Below are positions 1-8,580 of a stretch of 47,379 nucleotides of DNA, piece by piece. Within the stretch, counting starts at the first letter, position 1. The number at the start of each line of letters is the position of its first letter. Source of the stretch: an uncultured Subdoligranulum sp. (GTDB taxonomy: Bacteria > Bacillota > Clostridia > Oscillospirales > Ruminococcaceae). The DNA is taken from the NCBI GenBank assembly GCA_904374465.1, contig CAJFFY010000017.1, positions 1 to 47,379 of the forward strand. Reading direction: 5' to 3'. Made by a program: the position numbers and the translations under genes. The notes under the pieces were generated by a model. The model was not told the origin of the DNA, did not search any database, and saw only the letters and a program-made list of their open reading frames with translations.

Positions 1-2
1 CA

Positions 3-98
3 GGAGTGGCGCCGCTGACGCTGCGCCACTCCTGCTAAAACTGAATATTCCTGCCCAGGGGCTCTTTTTGTGCTGTCTGCACAATCTGGGGCGGTTCA
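3..98. repeat. Left copy of a 96-bp inverted terminal repeat
   Basis: Bases 3-98 are the exact reverse complement of 47284-47379. The copy begins with a hairpin (1-12 pairing with 23-34, 12-bp stem, 10-base loop). Here the repeat lies 70 bases downstream of the ROK kinase stop codon. An inverted repeat TTCAGAC/GTCTGAA (95-101 and 120-126) straddles the boundary between repeat and unique sequence. No transposase lies between the copies, so a dispersed intergenic repeat that ended an assembly contig is more likely than transposon ends. Confidence 0.9.
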
Positions 99-167
99 GA
101 CGGCCGGGGGCTTTTTACTGTCTGAAGGGCGGGTGGATTTTTTCCGGGGTCTGCGGCCTGCCGGTGG

Positions 168-1046
168 TCACAGGGTGCACAGCCCCTGCATGGCCAGCAC
201 CGAGGTATCCGCCGCCACGTGGAGGGTGATGTCCAGTTCTGCACACAGTGCCTGCAGCGGCGCACCGAACATCGAAAAGCTGCAGGTGATCTGCCCGCCC
301 AGGCAGAGGCATTCCGGCCGGAAGGCGCGCAGGAAGGGCGCCAGCGCATCCCGCAGCCGGGTGCCGAATTCCAGGAAGCAGGCCGCCGCGGCCTCGTCCC
401 CCGCTTTGACCCGGGCTGCCAGCGCGGCCCCCTCCAGGGGTTGGCCCAACCGCTGTGCGGACAGCTCCACCACGCCCCGCTTGGAGATGATGTCGTCGAT
501 GGTCTTGCCCAAAAACGGCGTGGCGTAGATCTCACCGCTTTCCGGCACGCCGTCCACCCCGCGGGGGGCCTGGCGGGTCCCCACGCAGAAGGCACTGCCG
601 CAGCCGGTGCCGATGCAGACCGACATCGACCGGGCGGTGTCCCGGGCGTCGCCGTAGTGGGTTTCGCCCAGGGCAAAGGCCGCCACATCGTTGACAAAGC
701 GGATGTCCCCCGGCGTTTCCACCCAGCCGGGCAACCGGGCGAACAGTTCCTCCCGCAGGCTGACGCCGTACAGCGCATCGTACTTGTCCAGTCCTTGCAC
801 CAGACAGATACCGTTTTCGTAGTCGAACGGCCCCGGGAAGGCCAGCCGCAGCCCGCCGATGGCCGGTGCGTCGATCTTTTGCCGCAGCGTGCGGAAAATG
901 GAGACAAAATTTTCCAGGATGGTTTCGCGGTCCTCGTGGGAGCGGGAGGGAAAATGCTGCAATTCGGTCAGCACCCGCCCCTCCTGTACGACGGCCCCCT
1001 TGATTTCGGTGCCGCCCACGTCGAGACAAAGCAGTGGTTGGTTCAT
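168..1046 (-). CDS. ROK-family sugar kinase, probable glucokinase-like
   Basis: A 292-residue cytosolic ROK protein that probably phosphorylates a hexose with ATP. The N-terminal phosphate-binding motif DVGGTEIKG (residues 9-17) and the catalytic-base region VNDVAAFALGE support the family, as does the glycine-rich GTGCGSAF loop. The usual ROK zinc motif (CxCGxxGC) is absent; a divergent segment, TPFLGKTIDDIIS, occupies that region. Substrate cannot be read from the sequence, but the divergent neighbour is a phosphomannose-isomerase homologue, so glucose, mannose or fructose are reasonable guesses. It has its own promoter (TTTACA-N17-TATACT on the minus strand) with an operator-like palindrome over the -35 box. 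Confidence 0.85.
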   Translation of the reverse strand: MNQPLLCLDVGGTEIKGAVVQEGRVLTELQHFPSRSHEDRETILENFVSIFRTLRQKIDAPAIGGLRLAFPGPFDYENGICLVQGLDKYDALYGVSLREELFARLPGWVETPGDIRFVNDVAAFALGETHYGDARDTARSMSVCIGTGCGSAFCVGTRQAPRGVDGVPESGEIYATPFLGKTIDDIISKRGVVELSAQRLGQPLEGAALAARVKAGDEAAAACFLEFGTRLRDALAPFLRAFRPECLCLGGQITCSFSMFGAPLQALCAELDITLHVAADTSVLAMQGLCTL

Positions 1047-1080
1047 AACGGACTCCTTCTTTCCGGTGACTTTTTCTTTG

Positions 1081-1109
1081 AGTATAGCGGTTCATCCCGC
1101 ATTTGTAAA
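1081..1109 (-). promoter_or_regulatory. Promoter of the ROK kinase gene
   Basis: On the minus strand TTTACA (1104-1109) and TATACT (1081-1086) are separated by exactly 17 bp, a good sigma-A promoter pointing into the kinase gene. Confidence 0.7.
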
Positions 1110-1189
1110 TACAAGGCGGGCTTTTTATTTTCGAAAAAGGCACATTTGTATTGACATATGCAAAAAAGCGGCCTATGCTGTAAATACAG
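1103..1189. promoter_or_regulatory. Pair of operator-like palindromes sharing TGTAAATACA
   Basis: TTGTAAATACAA (1103-1114) overlaps the -35 box of the kinase promoter. CTGTAAATACAG (1178-1189) starts at the end of the -10 box of the divergent promoter. Both have five-base inverted arms and share the ten-base core TGTAAATACA, the expected layout for one repressor controlling both genes. GntR-family operators often look like this, but no regulator gene is adjacent, so its identity is unknown. Confidence 0.5.
1151..1179 (+). promoter_or_regulatory. Promoter of the two-domain isomerase gene
   Basis: TTGACA (1151-1156), a 17-bp spacer and TATGCT (1174-1179) make a strong sigma-A promoter about 35 bp upstream of the start codon at 1214, which has a GAGGAGG ribosome binding site. 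Confidence 0.75.
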
Positions 1190-1213
1190 AAAACGTGAGG
1201 AGGCGCGACAACG

Positions 1214-2947
1214 ATGGAACAAAGCGGAAAGTATGTACAACATCCCCGGGTGGCGGTGCATTGCCCCGACGCCCGCCTGGCAGAAGGGTTTGCACAGATT
1301 GTCCCGGTGCTGCGCGAGGCGGCCGCCGGCAAACGGGTGCTCAGCGTGGAGTGTTACCCCGGCACCGACCAGGAGGAGCTGCGCCGCGGGCTGGCAGCCC
1401 TGGATCCCGTGCTGGTGATCCACAGCGATGACCTTGCCTGGGAGCCGGACAAGCTGGACGCCGCGCTGGCGCAGGACCTGCTGCCCGACGACCCGGTGTT
1501 CGGCATCCTGACGGTGCGTAAGCTGGCCGACTTTTTTTACCCGGAAAAGCTTGCCGACGCACGCCGCCGCATCGATGCCGCCCCCGCCGGGCTGGTGCTG
1601 GTGTATGGCGTGGGGGCCACGCTGGTCCATCCGGGGGATGTGCAGGTGGTGGCCGACCTGACCCGGTGGGAGATCCAGCTGCGCTACCGCAGCGGCATGC
1701 CCAACTGGCGCACGGCACAGCCCGACCTGCCCAAGTTGAAAAAGTACAAGCGCGGCTTTTTTGCCGAGTGGCGCTGGGCTGACCGCGAGAAGGACCATCT
1801 GCTGCACACGATGGACTTTTACCTGGATATGACCACCCGGGGCAAGCCGGCGCTGGTGGACGGTGCCGCCTACCGGGAAGCGCTGCGTCAGACGGCGCGG
1901 CGGCCCTTCCGGATGGTGCCCTATTTTGACCCGGGCGTGTGGGGCGGCCACTGGATGAAGGACCACTTTCAGCTGCCGGAAAACGGCAGCAACTACGCCT
2001 GGAGTTTTGACGGCGTGCCGGAAGAAAACAGCCTGCTGCTGGACTTTGGCGGCGTGGTGATCCAGACGCCCGCCCTGAACCTGGTGCTGCAGCAGCCCCG
2101 CGCCCTGCTGGGGGAACGGGTCCATGCCCGGTTCGGCAAGGAGTTTCCCATCCGGTTTGACCTGCTGGACACCGTGGGCGGGCAGAACCTGTCCCTGCAG
2201 GTGCATCCGCTGACCGAATACATCCAGCAGCAGTTCAATATGCGCTATACCCAGGACGAAAGCTATTACATCCTGGACGCCGGGCCCGATGCCGCCGTCT
2301 GGCTGGGGGTCCGCGACGGGGTGGACCCCGCCGCCATGGAAGCCGACCTGCGCCGCGCCCGCACGGGGGAGGCCCCCTTCCCCGCCGAGCGGTACATCAA
2401 CCGCATCCCGGTCCAAAAGCATGACCACCTGCTGATTCCCGCCGGCACCATTCACGGCGCGGGGGCGGGCACCATGGTGCTGGAGGTCAGCGCCACCCCC
2501 TACATCTTCACCTTCAAGCTGTGGGACTGGGGGCGGGTGGACCTGGACGGCAAACCCCGGCCCATCCATCTGGAACACGGCCTGGCCAACATCCAATGGG
2601 ACCGCGACACCCGCTGGGTGCAGCAGAACCTTCTGCACCAGGAGCGAACCGTACACCGGGACGAACACAACCTGGTGGAGCGCACCGGCCTGCATGAGCG
2701 GGAATTCATCGACACCTTCCGCATCACCACCGACGTTGCGGCGCCCCTGCCCCGCAACGGCAGCGTGTATATGCTCAACCTGGTGGAGGGCACCCGCGCC
2801 CGGCTGGTCAGCCCGGACGGTGCCTTTGCGCCCCTGGAGCTGCACTATGCCGAAACCTGCATCCTGCCCGAGGCAGCCGGCGACTGCCGCATCGAGGCGC
2901 CGGACGGTGCCCCCATCCAAGTCATCGCCGCCTGCGTGCGGCCCTGA
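1214..2947 (+). CDS. Class I phosphomannose isomerase with extra N-terminal domain
   Basis: A 577-residue protein, almost twice the usual length of a Firmicutes ManA. Residues about 230-577 are a cupin-type isomerase domain: YFDPGVWGGHWMK resembles the substrate-site region, and LSLQVHP (326-332), E349 and PAGTIHGAG supply the expected Gln/His/Glu/His zinc ligands. Residues 1 to about 215 form another domain that looks like a nucleoside/uridine-kinase relative: it has a VLSVECYPGTD strand-loop (43-52) where a P-loop would be and IHSDD (69-73). No GxxxxGK[ST] is present, so phosphotransfer is doubtful and a sensory or allosteric role is possible. Mannose-6-phosphate/fructose-6-phosphate interconversion is inferred for the C-terminal domain only. 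Confidence 0.75.
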   Translation: MEQSGKYVQHPRVAVHCPDARLAEGFAQIVPVLREAAAGKRVLSVECYPGTDQEELRRGLAALDPVLVIHSDDLAWEPDKLDAALAQDLLPDDPVFGILTVRKLADFFYPEKLADARRRIDAAPAGLVLVYGVGATLVHPGDVQVVADLTRWEIQLRYRSGMPNWRTAQPDLPKLKKYKRGFFAEWRWADREKDHLLHTMDFYLDMTTRGKPALVDGAAYREALRQTARRPFRMVPYFDPGVWGGHWMKDHFQLPENGSNYAWSFDGVPEENSLLLDFGGVVIQTPALNLVLQQPRALLGERVHARFGKEFPIRFDLLDTVGGQNLSLQVHPLTEYIQQQFNMRYTQDESYYILDAGPDAAVWLGVRDGVDPAAMEADLRRARTGEAPFPAERYINRIPVQKHDHLLIPAGTIHGAGAGTMVLEVSATPYIFTFKLWDWGRVDLDGKPRPIHLEHGLANIQWDRDTRWVQQNLLHQERTVHRDEHNLVERTGLHEREFIDTFRITTDVAAPLPRNGSVYMLNLVEGTRARLVSPDGAFAPLELHYAETCILPEAAGDCRIEAPDGAPIQVIAACVRP

Positions 2948-2960
2948 AGGCCGAAAACCG

Positions 2961-2999
2961 CCTGCCGGTCCCGGACCGACCCGGCGGCAGGGATTTTTT
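2961..2999 (+). terminator. Rho-independent terminator after the two-domain isomerase
   Basis: CCTGCCG (2961-2967) pairs with CGGCAGG (2985-2991) and is followed by a run of six T, 14 bases after the stop codon. Confidence 0.75.
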
Positions 3000-3011
3000 G
3001 CCAAAAATGCG

Positions 3012-3048
3012 GGCGGACCGTGCAACCGGTCCGCCTGTGTGATATAAT
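3012..3048 (+). promoter_or_regulatory. Inverted repeat and -10 box upstream of manA
   Basis: A perfect TATAAT lies at 3043-3048. The expected -35 region is occupied by a nine-base inverted repeat, GGCGGACCG (3012-3020) and CGGTCCGCC (3027-3035), with no good TTGACA. This suggests an activator- or repressor-dependent promoter, or a small stem-loop. The rest of the 2948-3192 gap shows no gene. Confidence 0.4.
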
Positions 3049-3192
3049 GAAAAGACTATCGGCTTGTTTCACCGGTCACAACCGGGGGTTCCCTTATGCC
3101 CCCACCCGAAAGCCGTTACCGGGCCCGGCCGGCCCCCCGGACATGCGGGGCACCGGCCGCCGCGGCCCCACTGATGAAAGGATGATGCCTGT

Positions 3193-4113
3193 ATGGCCAT
3201 GCTGAAACTGAAACCCGCCTGCAAGGATTACCTGTGGGGCGGTGACAAACTGCGCACCGACTTTGGCATCGAGAGCGACCTGCACCCCCTGGCGGAGGCG
3301 TGGGTACTCTCCTGCCACCCGGACGGGCCCTCCACCATTGTGGGCGGCCCCCACGACGGCCAGACGCTGGCCGACTACCTGGCCCGGGCGGGCCGCGGGG
3401 TGCTGGGCACCGACTGCGACAAGTTCGAGGATTTTCCCATCCTGACCAAATTCATCGACGCCAAGGGCAACCTGTCCATCCAGGTGCACCCCTCCAACGC
3501 GTACGCCCTGGAACACGAACACCAGTACGGCAAGACCGAGATGTGGTACATCCTGGACTGCGAGCCGGGGGCCTTCCTTTACTACGGCTTTGACCACGAG
3601 ATCAGCCGGGAGGAATTTGAGCGTCGCATCCAGGACAACACCCTCACCGAGGTGCTCAACGCCGCGCCGGTGCACAAGGGGGACGTCTTCTTCATTCCCT
3701 CCGGCACGCTGCACGCCATCTGCCAGGGTATCGTTATCGCCGAGATCCAGCAGAACTCCAACGTGACCTACCGGGTCTACGACTACGGCCGGGTGGGCGC
3801 CGACGGCAAGCCCCGGGCGCTGCACATCCCCCAGGCGCTGGCCGTCACCGAGCGCAAGCCCCCCGTGGCCCACGACTTCGGCGGGCACCTGGGCCGGTGC
3901 GATTACTTCACGGTGGATGTCTACGACAACGACTTTGCCGGCACCGCCGGGCCGGAGAGCTTCGTCTCGCTTCTGGTGGTGGACGGTGCGGGCACCGTGC
4001 GCTGCGGCGGCGAAACGCTGACCGTCAAAAAGGGCGACAGCATCTTTATTCCCGCGGGCAGCGGCGACTTTGCCGTGACCGGCACGCTGCAGACCCTTTG
4101 CACCCGGGTATAA
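3193..4113 (+). CDS. manA: Mannose-6-phosphate isomerase, class I
   Basis: A 306-residue cytosolic zinc enzyme interconverting mannose-6-phosphate and fructose-6-phosphate, the normal length for the short Firmicutes ManA. The N-terminal DYLWGGDKLR motif (12-21) is typical. SIQVHPS (Q97, H99), GKTEMWY (E116) and SGTLHAI (H174) give the four metal ligands. The C-terminal part is a second cupin. The start is the ATG at 3193 behind AAAGGATG. It is the second isomerase homologue in 3 kb, and separation from the first gene by a terminator and its own -10 box suggests separate expression. Confidence 0.92.
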   Translation: MAMLKLKPACKDYLWGGDKLRTDFGIESDLHPLAEAWVLSCHPDGPSTIVGGPHDGQTLADYLARAGRGVLGTDCDKFEDFPILTKFIDAKGNLSIQVHPSNAYALEHEHQYGKTEMWYILDCEPGAFLYYGFDHEISREEFERRIQDNTLTEVLNAAPVHKGDVFFIPSGTLHAICQGIVIAEIQQNSNVTYRVYDYGRVGADGKPRALHIPQALAVTERKPPVAHDFGGHLGRCDYFTVDVYDNDFAGTAGPESFVSLLVVDGAGTVRCGGETLTVKKGDSIFIPAGSGDFAVTGTLQTLCTRV

Positions 4114-4130
4114 TGTTCTGACACAAAGAC

Positions 4131-4175
4131 AGCAGGCCACGGCGCCTTATGGCGCCGCGGCCTGCTTCGTTTTTT
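4131..4175 (+). terminator. Terminator after manA
   Basis: Sixteen bases (4131-4146) pair with 4151-4166 around a TTAT loop with one mismatch, followed by TCGTTTTTT. It also lies between the convergent manA and licT genes. Confidence 0.85.
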
Positions 4176-4191
4176 CCCCCACCGGGCCCGG

Positions 4192-5022
4192 TCAGTTCAG
4201 AATCCGTGCCAGGTGCATGGTCAGGTAGATCAGTTCCTCCCGGGGGACTTCCACCCCGAGGTTTTTCTGCACATAGGCCGCGATCTTCTGCGCGCAGCCG
4301 TAGGCCCGGGGATGTTGTTCCAGCACCGGTTCCAGCACCGAGATATCCTCGCTGCCCAGCATTTTGCGGTCCAGCACGCGGTCAATGAAATACTGCATGT
4401 GGGTCAAAAACCGGGCGTAATGCACCGAGTTTTCGTCGATGCGCTGCCCGCAGGACAATGCCACGATGTTGTAGATGTCCTTGAGCATCCGCACCGCCTG
4501 CAGGGTGTGGGTCATGTCGGGGTTTTCGGTCTGGGCGTTGACCAGGTGGAAGGCAATGTTGCCGGCCTCCTCGGCGGGCAGGTCCAGGTCCAGGCGCTCG
4601 TTCAGAAAGGCGCAGATCTGCTGCCCCGCCGCGTATTCCCGCGGGTAAAACCGCCGCACCTCCCACAGCAGGCGGTTGGGCAGCACAATGTGCTTCTGGC
4701 AGCGCTCGATGGCGTAGACCAGGTGGTCGAACAGCGTGACGAACAGCTGGTCGTTGAGCCGGCCGGGGAACTGCTCGTAGGCAAGCTGCAGGGCTTCCTC
4801 CAGCACTTCGGCGGTGCGGGGCGGTACGTCCTGCAGCAGTTCCCGGTAGCGGTCCACCACACCCTGCTGGCGCAGCACAAACACCTTCTGCACGTGTTCG
4901 GGGGGCAGTTCCTCCCCCACCCGGCAGAAGAACCGCAGCCCTTTGCCCATGACCACCTGTTCCCGGCCCGCCTCGTCGGTGGCCAGGATCAGATTGTTAT
5001 TCAGAATCTTCTGCACGGTCAT
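4192..5022 (-). CDS. licT: BglG/LicT-family transcription antiterminator
   Basis: A 276-residue RNA-binding antiterminator. Residues 1 to about 55 are the CAT RNA-binding domain (QKILNNNLILA, GKGLRFF). Two PTS regulation domains follow, PRD1 around 65-170 with H100 and H159 and PRD2 around 175-276 with H208 and H270, all in positions expected for phosphorylation by HPr or the EII. The gene is last in the operon it should control: the RNA target is clearly visible in the leader of the PTS gene at 8464-8491. The inferred role is to bind that RNA when beta-glucoside is being transported and prevent early termination. Confidence 0.93.
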   Translation of the reverse strand: MTVQKILNNNLILATDEAGREQVVMGKGLRFFCRVGEELPPEHVQKVFVLRQQGVVDRYRELLQDVPPRTAEVLEEALQLAYEQFPGRLNDQLFVTLFDHLVYAIERCQKHIVLPNRLLWEVRRFYPREYAAGQQICAFLNERLDLDLPAEEAGNIAFHLVNAQTENPDMTHTLQAVRMLKDIYNIVALSCGQRIDENSVHYARFLTHMQYFIDRVLDRKMLGSEDISVLEPVLEQHPRAYGCAQKIAAYVQKNLGVEVPREELIYLTMHLARILN

Positions 5023-5058
5023 GCCGGTTGCCCTCTCTGCTGATGATCTAGGCTCATT

Positions 5059-6471
5059 TTACAGGTTTTTGCCGTTTTCTGCAATGACCTGTTTGTACCA
5101 GGTAAAGCTGTCCTTGGGAATGCGCCGCATCGAGCCGCCCTCGGCTTCGCCGCGGTCCACATACAGAAAGCCGTACCGCTTGGCGTAACCCTGGTGGGTG
5201 CTGACCACATCCAGCGCCGACCAGGGGCAGTAGCCCAGCATCTGCACCCCGTCGGTGATGGCCTCCCGCAGGGCGTGCAGGTGCTGGCGGTAGAATTCGA
5301 TGCGGTAGTCGTCGTGGACGGTACCGTCCGCCTCCAGCACGTCGGGGGCGCCGATGCCGTTCTCGGTGATGAGGATGGGCAGGTGGTACCGCTCGCAGAC
5401 TTTGCGCAGGGTGTACCGGAACCCGGTGGGGTCGATGACCCAGCCGTATTTTGTCTTGCCCACATAGGGGTTTTCCGCCGCGCGGTAGACCCCCTGCTCC
5501 CCCAGCATGATCTGCTGGTCGCCCGCCCGGGCCGACACGTCGGAGGCGTCGCCGTGGCTGGCCGCGATGGTGGCGGTGGAATAGTAGTTCATGGCGATGA
5601 AATCCGGCGCGGCCCCGGCCAGGGTTTCCCGGTCGCCGGGCAGCACTTCCGGCATCAGGCCGCGGTCCTCCAGGTAGCGCACCGCCAGCGGGTGATACCA
5701 CCCGAAGACCGGCACGTCGGCAAAGTTCCAGCAGCGCAGCACCTCCCAGTTGTGGGCGGCGATGGCATCCTCGGGGCGGCAGGTTTCGGGGTACATGGCG
5801 GTGAGGTTCAGGGCCGGGCCGATCTTGGCCCCGGGGCACAGGGTGTGGCAGAGCTTCATGGCCCGGGCCTGGGCCAGCATCAGGTGATGGTTCTGCTGGT
5901 AGAGGGTCTTGCGGTCGGGCAGCACGCCGCCCTTGGGCAGACCGATGGCACCAGGGTGCAGGATCATCGTGTTCTGCTCGTTGATGGTCAGCCAGTAGGT
6001 GACGTCCCTGCCAAACTCGGTAAAGAGCACCCGGGCGTAGTTTTCAAAGGCGTCGATGGTGGCACGGTTGCTCCAGCCGCCCTGTTCCTCCAGGCACCAG
6101 GGCAGGTCGAAGTGGTACATGGTGACCACCGGCTCGATGCCGTGTTCCCGGCAGGCGCGGATGACATCCCGGTAGTGTTCCACCCCGGCAGGGTTCACCG
6201 CCCCGGTGCCGTTGGGCAGGATGCGGGTCCAGGCGATGGAAAAGCGGTAGGCCTTGAGCCCCATTTGGGCAAAGAGGGCGATGTCCTCCCGGTAGCGGTG
6301 GTAGTGGTCGCTGGCCACCTTGAAGTCGGCGTAGCCCGCCGGGTGCTCGTACATATCAATGATGGAGGGGCTTTTGCCGTCGGCGTCCCAGCCGCCCTCC
6401 ACCTGGTAGGCGGAGGTGGAAGCGCCCCAGAGGAAATTTTCCGGGAAATCCAGCAATTTGTGGTACAGCAT
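5059..6471 (-). CDS. bglA: 6-phospho-beta-glucosidase, GH1
   Basis: A 470-residue cytosolic GH1 enzyme that hydrolyses the 6-phospho-beta-glucosides delivered by the adjacent PTS. FLWGASTSAYQVEGG at the N terminus is a GH1 hallmark. The acid/base is E165 in TINEQN (NEQ rather than the common NEP) and the nucleophile is E370 in LITENG. Near residues 430-443, VVSTHQGYAKRYGF has the Ser-Lys-Tyr pattern that binds the 6-phosphate in this subgroup. It starts 17 bases after the PTS gene and is followed 36 bases later by licT, consistent with one transcript. Confidence 0.93.
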   Translation of the reverse strand: MLYHKLLDFPENFLWGASTSAYQVEGGWDADGKSPSIIDMYEHPAGYADFKVASDHYHRYREDIALFAQMGLKAYRFSIAWTRILPNGTGAVNPAGVEHYRDVIRACREHGIEPVVTMYHFDLPWCLEEQGGWSNRATIDAFENYARVLFTEFGRDVTYWLTINEQNTMILHPGAIGLPKGGVLPDRKTLYQQNHHLMLAQARAMKLCHTLCPGAKIGPALNLTAMYPETCRPEDAIAAHNWEVLRCWNFADVPVFGWYHPLAVRYLEDRGLMPEVLPGDRETLAGAAPDFIAMNYYSTATIAASHGDASDVSARAGDQQIMLGEQGVYRAAENPYVGKTKYGWVIDPTGFRYTLRKVCERYHLPILITENGIGAPDVLEADGTVHDDYRIEFYRQHLHALREAITDGVQMLGYCPWSALDVVSTHQGYAKRYGFLYVDRGEAEGGSMRRIPKDSFTWYKQVIAENGKNL

Positions 6472-6488
6472 GGTTTTCTTCCTTTCTG

Positions 6489-8369
6489 TCAGGAAACGGT
6501 CAGCACGCGGTCGCCGGGCACCACGTCCCGGCCGGTCACGGCCTGCACGTCCCGGTAATCGTCGGTGTTGGTCAGCAGCACGGGGGTCACCGTCTCGTAG
6601 CCGGCGGCCTCGATGGCCGGACGGTCAAAGGTCAGCAGCAGGTCCCCGGCACGGACCTTGTCCCCCACCTTGACGTGGGCTTCATAGTATTGGCCCTGCA
6701 GGTTCACCGTGTCGATGCCCACATGGATGAGGATCTCCATGCCGTTATCGCCGTGCAGACCCACGGCGTGTTTGCTGTCGGGCAGCGAGGTCACCTCGCC
6801 GTCCAGCGGGGCACGGACCTCCCCCGCCGTGGGCTGGATGGCCAGCCCGTCGCCCAGAATCTTCTGGGAAAAGACGGCGTCGTTGACCTGGTCCAGCGGG
6901 ACGGCGTGCCCGGCCACCGGGGCCACGGCAAAGGCCTCACCGGCGGGCGCCTTGGGTGCGGATACCGCCGGGGCCTCGGGCTGGGCGGGGGCGGCGTCCT
7001 CCTCGTTGGCGGGGTCGTCAAAGCCCAGCACCCAGGTGGCCGCAAAGGCCGCCGCAAAGGAGATCAGGCAGGTGACGATGGCGTGGACGATGTTCATGGG
7101 GTTGGCGCCGATGAAGGCGGGCAGCGCCGCCAGACCCGGCGAGACAAAGGCGTAGCGCACCAGGCCGGACAGACCGGCGTAGATGCCGCCGATGCCGCCG
7201 CCGATCATCGAGGCGATGAGGGGCTTTTTGAGCTTGATCAGCACGCCGTACAGGCAGGGTTCGGTGATGCCCATAACGCCGGTGAAGCCGGAGGAGGCGG
7301 CCAGCTGGCGGAGCTGGTGGTTCTTGGACTTGCAGGCCACGGCCAGGCTGGAGGCACCCATGGCGATGTTGGAGGCCAGCATGCCGGGGCCGTTGACGAT
7401 CTCATACCCCAGGGCGGAGATCTGGACGGTGGCGATGGGGGTCATGGCCCAGGCCGTACCGGTGAGCACCAGGAAGGGCTGGAAGGCACCCATGAGCATG
7501 GGCAGCAGCCAGCTGGCCCGGGCGTTGATGAAGTTGGCGCCGGTTTCGATGAGGGTATTGAGGAAGGCGCCGAAGGGGCCGACGATGATCAGCGCGATGG
7601 GCGCCGAGATGAAAAGGATGAGCAGCGGCTTGACGAAGAACTTGATCACCGAGGGGGTGTATTTTTCGGCAAAGCGCTCCACGTAGGACATGATCCAGAC
7701 GCTGAGCAATACCGGAATGACCGAGTAGGTGTAATCCACCAGCCGCACCGGAATGCCGACGAAGTCCACCGGTTCGCCGGCGGCCACCATGCTGTTCCAG
7801 GTGGGGTGCAGCAGGGCGCAGGTCAGCGTCATGGCCAGCACGGGGTTGCACTCGAACTTGATGGCGGCACCGTAGGCCAGCAGCACCGGCATGAAGTAGA
7901 ACGCCGCGTCGGAGACAAAGTTGAGGATCTGGTAGGTGGAGCTGGTGTCCGGCAGGCCGCACAGCACCAGGATGGAGAGCACGGCCTTGATCATACCGCC
8001 GCCGATCAGCGCCGGGATGACCGGCGTGAAGGTCGTCGAGATGACGCTGATGATGCGGGTGATGAGGGAGGGTTTCTTTTCGGGGGCGGCGTCGGCGGCG
8101 GTGCTGCTGCCGCCGGTGGCGGTGCCGCCCATCTCGTTGATGAGGGCGCGGTAGGTCACCGGCACGTCGTTGCCCACCACCACCTGGAACTGGCCGCCCT
8201 TTTCCACCACACTGATGACACCGGGCGTTTTTTCGATGGCTTTGTCATCCACCTTGCTGCGGTCGTGGAATTCAAACCGCAGCCGGGTGGCGCAGTGGGT
8301 CAGTTTGCTGATGTTCTGCACACCGCCCACCAGCGGCAGCAGATCATAGGCGAGTTTTTTGTAGTCCAT
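6489..8369 (-). CDS. bglP: PTS beta-glucoside transporter, EIIBCA fusion
   Basis: A 626-residue membrane protein that imports and phosphorylates beta-glucosides. Domain order is IIB (1 to about 90, phospho-Cys C26 in LTHCATRL), IIC (about 105-460, many hydrophobic segments) and IIA at the C terminus (HVGIDTV with the active His near residue 549, preceded by a Pro/Ala-rich linker). The start at 8369 follows AAAGGGGA; a longer open frame continues upstream but runs through the terminator and RAT, so it is not translated. It is the first gene of the bglP-bglA-licT operon and is controlled by antitermination. Confidence 0.93.
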   Translation of the reverse strand: MDYKKLAYDLLPLVGGVQNISKLTHCATRLRFEFHDRSKVDDKAIEKTPGVISVVEKGGQFQVVVGNDVPVTYRALINEMGGTATGGSSTAADAAPEKKPSLITRIISVISTTFTPVIPALIGGGMIKAVLSILVLCGLPDTSSTYQILNFVSDAAFYFMPVLLAYGAAIKFECNPVLAMTLTCALLHPTWNSMVAAGEPVDFVGIPVRLVDYTYSVIPVLLSVWIMSYVERFAEKYTPSVIKFFVKPLLILFISAPIALIIVGPFGAFLNTLIETGANFINARASWLLPMLMGAFQPFLVLTGTAWAMTPIATVQISALGYEIVNGPGMLASNIAMGASSLAVACKSKNHQLRQLAASSGFTGVMGITEPCLYGVLIKLKKPLIASMIGGGIGGIYAGLSGLVRYAFVSPGLAALPAFIGANPMNIVHAIVTCLISFAAAFAATWVLGFDDPANEEDAAPAQPEAPAVSAPKAPAGEAFAVAPVAGHAVPLDQVNDAVFSQKILGDGLAIQPTAGEVRAPLDGEVTSLPDSKHAVGLHGDNGMEILIHVGIDTVNLQGQYYEAHVKVGDKVRAGDLLLTFDRPAIEAAGYETVTPVLLTNTDDYRDVQAVTGRDVVPGDRVLTVS

Positions 8370-8413
8370 AAAAATCCCCTTTCTCTTGGCGTTGCCGGCG
8401 GGCCCCGGCAGGC

Positions 8414-8491
8414 ACAAAAAAAGACCACAAAAGAACACACCGCCTGCAGCAGTGGTTTTTTGTGGTCTTGCCTGCATTACCAGTAACAGCC
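8414..8491 (-). promoter_or_regulatory. LicT-type antitermination leader (RAT plus terminator)
   Basis: On the minus strand the RAT (8491 down to 8464) contains GGCTGTTACTGG and TGCAGGCAAGACC, very close to known BglG/LicT targets. Its last bases form the start of a 12-bp terminator stem (AAGACCACAAAA 8458-8469 pairing with TTTTGTGGTCTT 8421-8432 in transcript sense), followed by a run of T. RAT and terminator overlap by six bases, so the two folds exclude each other. Confidence 0.93.
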
Positions 8492-8508
8492 AATATTTGC
8501 TTGATGCT

Positions 8509-8537
8509 ATGATAGCAAAGCCGGGCCCACAAGTCAA
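8509..8537 (-). promoter_or_regulatory. Promoter of the beta-glucoside operon
   Basis: Minus strand TTGACT (8532-8537), 17-bp spacer, TATCAT (8509-8514). Transcription would start near 8502, just upstream of the RAT. Confidence 0.75.
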
Positions 8538-8580
8538 CGGCAAACCCTGCCAAAATCAGGCGCGAAAAGTTGTGCAATCT

